Shown: piece after piece, positions 1-5,501 of the stretch
How positions within the stretch are numbered: the stretch's first letter is position 1
Layout of the letters: every line of letters starts with the position of its first letter
Assembly: GCA_013330765.1 (NCBI GenBank)
Contig: DUHU01000254.1
Coordinates: 935-9,101 of the forward strand
Direction of reading: 5' to 3'
DNA length: 8,167 nucleotides
Origin: Candidatus Poseidoniaceae archaeon
GTDB lineage: Archaea > Thermoplasmatota > Poseidoniia > Poseidoniales > Poseidoniaceae
Made by a program: the position numbers and the translations under genes
Notes under the pieces: model-generated
The model's input: the letters and a program-made list of their open reading frames with translations, nothing else
What the model was told of the DNA's origin: nothing
Database searches by the model: none

Positions 1-570
1 ATCGACATGAACGAGGCGTTGCTCCACGACGCAGAACGAAACCATGGTCGGCTCATCGAAGCCTACGCCAAAGCGCTTCGAGGGCGAACCTCGGACCATC
101 CTGTGGCCCTCCCGCACCCGGACGTGGCGAGCCAAGATCCGTTGTCGAAAAGCCTTGGATTGATGGAGCGCATGGCGGAAGGCTTTGCGCTCGCGATGGA
201 CGACGATTTCAACAGCCGCGAGGCCATCGCGAAGGTCCTTGGCGGCGTTCGCGAAGCGACCCGGCTGCTCGACGCCGACCTCGATGAAGCAGACGCAAAC
301 GCCGTTGCCCACCATTGTGTGGCGTGGTTCGAAGAACTCGCGGGCGACGTTCTGGGCGTTTTGCCTTCGCCCGACGTGCTCTTGGCGGAACCTGAGGAAG
401 ACCCACGTCGAGCCGAAGTTGCAGACGAGGTCGAATCCCTGCTCCTTCAGCGTGGGGAAGCGCGTGCCGCCAAAGACTGGCCCGCTGCAGACGCCATCCG
501 AGACCGCTTGGCGGCCATGGGCGTCGAGGTGACGGACACGTCCGAGGGCCCCGTCTGGACGTTGACGTGA
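1..570 (+). CDS. cysS: Cysteinyl-tRNA synthetase, C-terminal part (5' truncated by window)
   Basis: The reading frame is open from base 1 and ends in TGA at 568-570, so this is the last ~189 residues of a protein normally about 460-500 residues long. Cysteinyl-tRNA synthetase charges tRNA-Cys with cysteine in the cytoplasm. The visible part is the C-terminal helical region that follows the catalytic Rossmann fold. The segment AMDDDFNSREAIAKV (near bases 193-237) is the typical DALR-domain signature. The end of the protein has the usual KDWPAADAIRDRLAAMGVEV pattern (bases about 472-531), followed by a D-T-x-x-G-x-x-W ending as in other family members. The catalytic HIGH and KMSKS motifs lie upstream of the window and cannot be checked. 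The ATG at base 7 is internal, not the start. The stop codon directly abuts the stop of the convergent amidohydrolase gene, with no spacer. Family assignment is secure. Confidence 0.93.
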   Translation: MDMNEALLHDAERNHGRLIEAYAKALRGRTSDHPVALPHPDVASQDPLSKSLGLMERMAEGFALAMDDDFNSREAIAKVLGGVREATRLLDADLDEADANAVAHHCVAWFEELAGDVLGVLPSPDVLLAEPEEDPRRAEVADEVESLLLQRGEARAAKDWPAADAIRDRLAAMGVEVTDTSEGPVWTLT

Positions 571-3135
571 TCAGGCCGGAGGTCCGCCGGGTGGCGGCGG
601 TGCTGGAATGTCCACGACGTCCTTCTCTTCGTCGTCCTGTTCCTCGGTGACCGTGGTTTCTTCCTCGATGAGGTCCTCTTCGTCAAACAAAGCGTCTTGT
701 GCGGTCAGGTCGATGTCCTCGTCCCGACGTCGCATGACGAACACACCGGCCGCAACCACCACCAGGACGCCGAGGCCGATCAGGCCCATTGGAGCGCCGT
801 CCCCACCGGATGCCGTTTCATCATCGGAGGAGCTGTCGGTGCCGTCGCATCCCAAACCAAGCCCGTCTGCGCAGGGGTCTGTTGGCGTGATGGTGTCGTC
901 GTTGTTGCCGTCGGCGTTGTCCGTGGTCCCGTCGTTGCCGCCGTCGGAGGTGTCTCCGGTGCCGGTGTTGTCGCCGTTGTCGGTGGTCCCGTCGTTGCCG
1001 CCTCCGGTGGAAGCGGAGGTGCCCTTGGCCTGCCAGGTCGAGGTGTTGCCAAGATCGACGGCCACCATCGACGCGCCTCGGTCATAGTAACGGTCGTAGA
1101 CCAAACTGAGGTCCACTTGCGCGTTGCCCGAGGTTGAGCCGTTCAGGGTCTGGAAGTACTGGGGGTCTTCGTAGGTCCACCACGGGTCCAATCCGCCGTG
1201 GCCGACGTTGGCGGTGAGGCTGTCAAAGCCGTCCACCTCACCGAAGGTGGCTTCCATGACGGCGGGGTCGAATGCGGCGGCTTCGGTCAGGTTCTCGACG
1301 ATGGAAGACCAAGAGCGCAAGCCGTCTTCGACGCCGCTTGCGGTCACGTCGATGCGCTTGCCGAACATGCCAGCAGCTTCGTGGTCGTCGCCACGCATCG
1401 CCTGCATGAGGTCGGCGTCACCGTAGAGGGCCATGCCGCCGATGACGGTGAGGCGAACGTCAGGATCCACCGCGTCGATGAGGTTGCGGTACGGGTCGAG
1501 GTCGTTGGTGTCGATGACCGCCAAGTCGGCGGCCATGCCGGGTGCAATGCGTCCCACGTTCTCTTCCCAGTTGGTGGCCTCAGCGGCATTGGAGGTGACC
1601 ATTCGCACCATCTCCTCGTCGGTGAAGATGTCTCCAAGCATCTCGTCGTCCCACAGGTCGGCGATCTTCAGCTCATGGAGCGGCGACTTGCTGCCTGAAG
1701 GCGACCAATCTGGCGCCAGTGCGATGTTGACACCTGCGGCCTTGGCCGCGGCCACGTCCGTCGTGTCCCCGTAGAGCAGCAGGTTGGACAGCGGTGACCA
1801 GACGAGGCTGGCGCCGACCTGACCCATCTTCTGGAATTCCGTGGCGGTCAGGGCGGTGCCATGAATCAGGACCAATTCCCCCACGAGGAGGTCGTTGGCG
1901 ACCAGAATGTCAAATTCAGCGCGGCTGGATTCGTCGACGCCCTCGCCCAGATGGAGGAACCATGCGTCCAGTTCCTGACTGGCGTTGCCGGTTTTGATGT
2001 GGTTCCCAATGTAGTCCGACTCAAGTTCAGTGACTTTGGTGTGGATCTCGTCCCGTCCGAAGTTCCAATCCTCGATGTTGCGGGCCAGCACGCTGGCGTA
2101 GGCGTCGTCCGGGTTGGACGGGGCGCCCTGCGAGGCGGTGGTGCCGCCGACGATGACCTTCGCTTCGACGTACTTCATCGCGGCGAATTCTAGGTTGAAG
2201 TATGGACCGCCGTGCAGGAGCATCTTCGGTTTGGTGACGAACTCGCTGTAATCGGGGTGGTTCTTCCACTGGTAGCGGTTTTGATAGCCGCCCCATTCGT
2301 TGGGTGACGACATGTGGTTTTCCACCGGCCAAACTGGGGCGGTGTTGTAGTGGAGATGGTTGTGCAAATCGAGCAATCCGGGGTAGATGGTGGCGTCCGT
2401 GTGGTGCACGGGCACGCCTTCGAGGGTCAAGTCGCTCGGAGCGTCACCGTTCCAGACCTCGACAATGACTCCGTCTTCCACGAGGATGGATCCGTCGTTG
2501 TGAACCGTTCCGGCATCGTCCATGGTCACCACGCGACCGGTCAGGACGTAGGCGCCAGAGTGCAGGTGGTCCAAGGCAGTGTAGCACCGTAGGCCGGCGA
2601 TTGGAGCGGTCACGGTGGCGTTTTCATGCGATCCTGGCGTGGGAGCGTCGTCCTTCCACAGTGTGCCGTTGGCCAAGGGGATGTACGGTCGGTCCCACCA
2701 GCTGTCCTTGTCGGGCCAGCTCATGCTGTCCACATGAGCGCCTTCTGCGGTACGAAGGACGGCGCTGTCGCCGCCGTAGTAGTCGAGTTCAATGCCGGAG
2801 TCGGCGCGGAAGATCACCACGCGTGCATTTGGCTCCAGCACGGTGTCCCAAGGCAGGCGGCAGGGCGGGGAGCCTCCGCCTTCTTCGTCGTCAAGCCACC
2901 AATCCGACACGTCCACTGGGGTGCTTCCCGCGTTCCAAATTTCGATGAATTGGTCCGACGAGCTGCCGAAGTACCCGTCGCCGTTCCAGTCGACGCCGTC
3001 GTAGTCCTCGGACGAAGCCGAAACCAGGACCTCGGAGATCCGTACGTCAGGAACATCGTCTTGGCCGGCCACCAGCGGGACGGTGGAGAGCATCATCAGG
3101 AGGACGAGGAGGGCCGCAGGCAGACGGGCTTTCAC
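571..3135 (-). CDS. Secreted, membrane-anchored lamin-tail-domain amidohydrolase
   Basis: An 854-residue predicted surface enzyme starting at GTG (3133-3135). The next upstream in-frame stop is at 3160-3162 and no ATG lies between; the GTG places a signal peptide at residues 1-24 (K2, R4, then a hydrophobic core ending VAGQ). Residues ~28-172 look like a lamin-tail domain: a DxNxDG loop (49-54), then a QFIEIWNAG strand (62-70). Residues ~195-580 form a metal-dependent amidohydrolase barrel of the imidazolonepropionase/ATZ-TRZ deaminase type. It shows an HNHLH motif (258-262), HLGE (H395, E398), H425 in LIHGT and D476 in LAPDW, which fit the usual one-metal ligand and catalytic set. A Gly/Asn/Asp/Thr linker (~708-780) precedes a transmembrane helix (~783-801), an MRRR stop-transfer and an acidic, proline-ended cytoplasmic tail. 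The barrel therefore faces outward. Substrate is unknown; hydrolysis of a C-N bond in a cyclic or amide compound is inference. Confidence 0.87.
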   Translation of the reverse strand: MKARLPAALLVLLMMLSTVPLVAGQDDVPDVRISEVLVSASSEDYDGVDWNGDGYFGSSSDQFIEIWNAGSTPVDVSDWWLDDEEGGGSPPCRLPWDTVLEPNARVVIFRADSGIELDYYGGDSAVLRTAEGAHVDSMSWPDKDSWWDRPYIPLANGTLWKDDAPTPGSHENATVTAPIAGLRCYTALDHLHSGAYVLTGRVVTMDDAGTVHNDGSILVEDGVIVEVWNGDAPSDLTLEGVPVHHTDATIYPGLLDLHNHLHYNTAPVWPVENHMSSPNEWGGYQNRYQWKNHPDYSEFVTKPKMLLHGGPYFNLEFAAMKYVEAKVIVGGTTASQGAPSNPDDAYASVLARNIEDWNFGRDEIHTKVTELESDYIGNHIKTGNASQELDAWFLHLGEGVDESSRAEFDILVANDLLVGELVLIHGTALTATEFQKMGQVGASLVWSPLSNLLLYGDTTDVAAAKAAGVNIALAPDWSPSGSKSPLHELKIADLWDDEMLGDIFTDEEMVRMVTSNAAEATNWEENVGRIAPGMAADLAVIDTNDLDPYRNLIDAVDPDVRLTVIGGMALYGDADLMQAMRGDDHEAAGMFGKRIDVTASGVEDGLRSWSSIVENLTEAAAFDPAVMEATFGEVDGFDSLTANVGHGGLDPWWTYEDPQYFQTLNGSTSGNAQVDLSLVYDRYYDRGASMVAVDLGNTSTWQAKGTSASTGGGNDGTTDNGDNTGTGDTSDGGNDGTTDNADGNNDDTITPTDPCADGLGLGCDGTDSSSDDETASGGDGAPMGLIGLGVLVVVAAGVFVMRRRDEDIDLTAQDALFDEEDLIEEETTVTEEQDDEEKDVVDIPAPPPPGGPPA
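916..1002. repeat. Two direct copies, 60-base period, in the linker of the amidohydrolase gene
   Basis: Bases 916-942 and 976-1002 are 27-base copies exactly 60 bases apart that differ at one position (922 C versus 982 G). On the coding strand this is a 20-residue period: the peptide GGNDGTTDN appears at residues 712-720 and 732-740. It lies in the low-complexity linker between the enzyme barrel and the transmembrane helix. The likely role is a flexible spacer lifting the catalytic part away from the membrane. Being in frame, gain or loss of one unit would change linker length without a frameshift. Confidence 0.8.
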
Positions 3136-3189
3136 GGCCGTCCATTCGCAGACGCCCCATCAAGGCATCTCCCTCGGCGGCAAGATGCA

Positions 3190-3201
3190 CGAACATGTTC
3201 G
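3190..3201. promoter_or_regulatory. 12-base perfect palindrome, candidate operator
   Basis: CGAACATGTTCG is identical to its reverse complement; the symmetry stops at the next base on each side. It sits 37 bases before the thioredoxin ATG and 54 bases before the amidohydrolase GTG, in the divergent gap. A dimeric regulator could bind here and affect both genes. Roughly two 12-base palindromes are expected by chance in a window this long, so only its location makes it suggestive. It resembles a shortened GAAC-N4-GTTC LexA-type box, but the spacer is N2, so I do not call it one. Confidence 0.3.
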
Positions 3202-3226
3202 CCAACAGGTCAAGGGACCCCCGCCG

Positions 3227-3231
3227 TGAGG
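3227..3231 (+). promoter_or_regulatory. Shine-Dalgarno-like TGAGG before the thioredoxin gene
   Basis: TGAGG lies 7 bases before the ATG at 3239. GAGG is complementary to the CCUC core of the usual archaeal 16S 3' end. The TGA of this element is also the in-frame stop just upstream, which fixes ATG 3239 as the first usable start in its frame. The next gene has the same element at the same spacing (3687-3691). Confidence 0.5.
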
Positions 3232-3238
3232 AACCCAC

Positions 3239-3679
3239 ATGCCCACCGTGGACCTGACCGAGGAGACCTTCGAAGCCGCCCTCGCGGACAACACCATCAT
3301 GTTCATCGATTTCTGGGCTGACTGGTGTGGACCCTGCAAGGCCTTTGGTCCGGTCTACGAGCGTGTCTCCGAAGACCATCCTGACGTGTTCTTCGCCAAG
3401 GTGGACACGGAAGATCAGCAAGCGCTCGCCGGCTCCTTCGGCATTCGTTCCATTCCGACCACGGTCGCGTTCAAGGAAGGCGTTGGTGTGTTCATGCAGC
3501 CAGGTGCGCTGCCTGAAGAGGCCCTTCGCGACCTTGTCGGGAAAGTCAAGGAACTCAACATGGACGACGTTCGCGCCATGATCGCCAAGCAGGAAGCCGA
3601 AGCCAAGGCCCAAGAGGAGGCTGCCTCCAAGTCCGCTGACGATGCAGGGTGCTGTGGCGACCCGTCATGTTCTAATTGA
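3239..3679 (+). CDS. Thioredoxin with a helical extension and a CCxxxxC tail
   Basis: A 146-residue protein; ordinary thioredoxins are about 105-110 residues. Residues 1-105 form a full thioredoxin fold. The active site is WCGPC (C30, C33), preceded by the usual FWADW strand, and the cis-proline is at SIPT (P73). It should reduce disulfides in cytoplasmic partners; no signal peptide or membrane segment is seen. Beyond the fold there is an Ala/Glu/Lys-rich stretch (~107-133), probably helical, then a short tail with C138, C139 and C144 (GCCGDPSCSN). That tail is not part of a normal thioredoxin. It might bind a metal, act as a resolving dithiol or carry a modification, none of which can be decided here. 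The start is fixed by an in-frame TGA at 3227-3229. The peptidase gene follows after 19 bases on the same strand, suggesting one transcript. Confidence 0.92.
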   Translation: MPTVDLTEETFEAALADNTIMFIDFWADWCGPCKAFGPVYERVSEDHPDVFFAKVDTEDQQALAGSFGIRSIPTTVAFKEGVGVFMQPGALPEEALRDLVGKVKELNMDDVRAMIAKQEAEAKAQEEAASKSADDAGCCGDPSCSN

Positions 3680-3686
3680 CCCCGCT

Positions 3687-3691
3687 TGAGG
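3687..3691 (+). promoter_or_regulatory. Shine-Dalgarno-like TGAGG before the lipoprotein peptidase gene
   Basis: TGAGG lies 7 bases before the GTG at 3699, the same sequence and spacing as before the thioredoxin gene. Its TGA is also in frame with the downstream gene and blocks any earlier start. This supports GTG 3699 over the internal ATG at 3717, which would also lose the charged N-terminus of the signal peptide. Confidence 0.5.
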
Positions 3692-3698
3692 CCTTCCC

Positions 3699-5501
3699 GT
3701 GCGTCACGTTGCGTTCATGCTCGTTTGGCTGATGTTGGCCATGCCGTTGGCAGGATGCCTCGGGGCCGAAGAGGACGAACCTCTGGTCGATGCGGGTGAT
3801 TCCACTTACCCCAACCCTTGGGAGCGAGGCGATCTTACCTACGACGACAGCGATGTGTTCAGCCGGGTCACCACCAACGGCAGTTACGGCATCATTGACG
3901 CCGTCTCGGTGTTCGTCCCGGTGGACAGCATCACCGCCGCCGACGGAGGAGCAGGGCTGACGGGCGATGCCGAGGTTCATCTTGGCCTATGGTTGCCTGA
4001 AATCGAAGGGTGCGACTGGACGTTGGAGAACGTCTCCGAGGAATGCCGCGTTCCGGTGATTGCCGACGTGGGTCCATACTACGACGACGGTGACGTGAGC
4101 GCCGTGACCCCTGCGGACCGTTTGGGCCGCTTCCTCATCGAAAACTACGTTCCCCACGGTTATGCCGTGGCTCAAGTCTCGGTGTTCGGCACCGGTGAAT
4201 CGAACCACTGCATGGACCTCATGGGGACCGATGAACAACGCGGTATCGATGCGGCCGTGACCTGGCTCGGGACCCAAGGGTGGTCCAACGGCCGTGTGGG
4301 CCTCATCGGCAAGTCGTATGACGGCAGCACGCCGTGGCAAGCGGCCACCTTCGGGAACCCCCACCTCGCGACGATCGTCCCAATGTCCGGCCTCATCGGT
4401 GTTCACGATTTGATGTGGCGCAACGGCAGCATGGAAGCACGTGGCATGATCATGCACAACGGCGTCTACGGCTCCTTTGGCATCGACGGCGACAGCGAGG
4501 ACAGCCACACGCTCTGCGAAGGTTACCTCGAAGGCTACGCCAACGGACCCGCGGCCTACCTGACGGGTGGCATGGTGACCTACGCCGGCAACGACTACTG
4601 GACGGAACGCTCCTTCCTTGATCGCGTCCTTCAGAATTACCAGGGTTCCGTCTACATCATCCAAGGCATGCAGGATTGGAACGTCGATCCGCATATGGCC
4701 TTCCCCATTCACCAGCAGGTGCATGACGCTGGCATTGAGGTGAAGACCCTCGCAGGCCAGTGGGCCCACGATTACCCTGATCGCGTCTCAGGGCACAGTT
4801 CCCAAAGCAGCGGTCGCGGCGCGGAAGCCTATCCGTACACCCTTCGCTGGGATTGGGCCGACGAGATGCTCGTTTGGTTCGATTGGTACCTGCGCGACGA
4901 AGGCGTTGCGCCGATTCTCGGTGTTGAAATGCAGGACAACCGTGGCGGATGGCGTTTTGAGTCCACCTGGCCTGCTGAAGACACGAACTACGTTGAGGTC
5001 ACGGGCGCCGATCTTGGCCCCACGGGGGCGAGCATCACGCCAACGGCGTCCATCTCGATGACCTACGGGCCCTTCGAAAACGACACGTGGATTGCCGGTA
5101 TGCCGACCTTCCACATTCCTATCACGCCCCATACCACCAACGGCGCGCACGGTTTCCTCGAGATGACCGACTCCAACGGCATGCACCTTGGTCACGCAGT
5201 CATGGATTTCCGCTTCTATGACGGCGGACGCGACGGCCAGGAGGTGCTCCAGCCCTTTGCAGCCGTGACGGGGAAAATGGAATTCTTCGCGATGGACGTC
5301 TTCCTTGAGGCTGGCGAGTCGATCACCCTCACGATGACCCAAACCGGAGAAGACTACGTTCCGTCGCCTGCATCCGTGGGATGGTACACCATCAACTGGG
5401 ACGGTGCAGTGCTGACCTTGCCGCTGGTCGAGCGCACGTGCGACGAGTTGTTCCGTGCGCCGATGCAGAGTTACGGCGAAGACGCTGCTCGAAGCTGCTG
5501 A
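3699..5501 (+). CDS. Lipoprotein X-Pro dipeptidyl-peptidase/CocE family (S15) hydrolase
   Basis: A 600-residue exported serine hydrolase with an alpha/beta fold. The signal peptide has R2 and H3, a hydrophobic core and a lipobox LAGC (residues 17-20), so C20 is probably lipid-modified and the enzyme held on the outer face of the membrane. The S15 core shows the usual order: FGTGES (163-168), a [13 protein letters not shown] helix, then the nucleophile elbow GKSYDG with S206. The likely acid is D326 (QGMQDWNVD) and the likely base H357 (QWAHDYP). Residues from about 410 match the beta-rich C-terminal domain typical of X-Pro dipeptidyl-peptidases and cocaine esterase. Known members cleave X-Pro dipeptides, esters or beta-lactam side chains; the substrate cannot be told from sequence. 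It follows the thioredoxin gene by 19 bases. Several cysteines (such as C105, C116, C171, C273, C577, C600) could form disulfides outside the cell. Confidence 0.88.
   Translation: MRHVAFMLVWLMLAMPLAGCLGAEEDEPLVDAGDSTYPNPWERGDLTYDDSDVFSRVTTNGSYGIIDAVSVFVPVDSITAADGGAGLTGDAEVHLGLWLPEIEGCDWTLENVSEECRVPVIADVGPYYDDGDVSAVTPADRLGRFLIENYVPHGYAVAQVSVFGTGESNHCMDLMGTDEQRGIDAAVTWLGTQGWSNGRVGLIGKSYDGSTPWQAATFGNPHLATIVPMSGLIGVHDLMWRNGSMEARGMIMHNGVYGSFGIDGDSEDSHTLCEGYLEGYANGPAAYLTGGMVTYAGNDYWTERSFLDRVLQNYQGSVYIIQGMQDWNVDPHMAFPIHQQVHDAGIEVKTLAGQWAHDYPDRVSGHSSQSSGRGAEAYPYTLRWDWADEMLVWFDWYLRDEGVAPILGVEMQDNRGGWRFESTWPAEDTNYVEVTGADLGPTGASITPTASISMTYGPFENDTWIAGMPTFHIPITPHTTNGAHGFLEMTDSNGMHLGHAVMDFRFYDGGRDGQEVLQPFAAVTGKMEFFAMDVFLEAGESITLTMTQTGEDYVPSPASVGWYTINWDGAVLTLPLVERTCDELFRAPMQSYGEDAARSC

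Larger units (their letters stand above)
3136..3238. promoter_or_regulatory. Divergent intergenic region, presumed back-to-back promoters
   Basis: This 103-base gap separates the GTG of the minus-strand amidohydrolase from the ATG of the plus-strand thioredoxin. By position it must hold the start signals of both units unless they are transcribed from further away inside coding sequence. I see no AT-rich TATA box or obvious BRE element on either strand, so the call rests on gene orientation only. It contains the palindrome at 3190-3201. Confidence 0.45.

Noticed and set aside
880..1020. CRISPR-like array
   Set aside because: Only two imperfect copies, in frame inside a low-complexity protein linker, with no unrelated spacers.
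571..3135. Urease or dihydroorotase-type two-metal site in the amidohydrolase
   Set aside because: No carboxylated-lysine motif was seen; the HLGE and IHG spacing fits the one-metal deaminase-like subtype better.
3190..3201. LexA/SOS-type box
   Set aside because: The half-sites GAAC and GTTC are separated by 2 bases, not 4, and LexA is not expected in archaea.
2626..3321. A 231-codon plus-strand open frame crossing the amidohydrolase 5' end and the divergent gap
   Set aside because: It runs opposite the lamin-tail region and into the thioredoxin gene in another frame. No domain or start signal supports it; high GC makes such chance frames common.
3987..4769. A 260-codon minus-strand open frame opposite the lipoprotein peptidase
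   Set aside because: It is antisense to the S15 catalytic core, with no recognisable motif; a GC-driven shadow frame.
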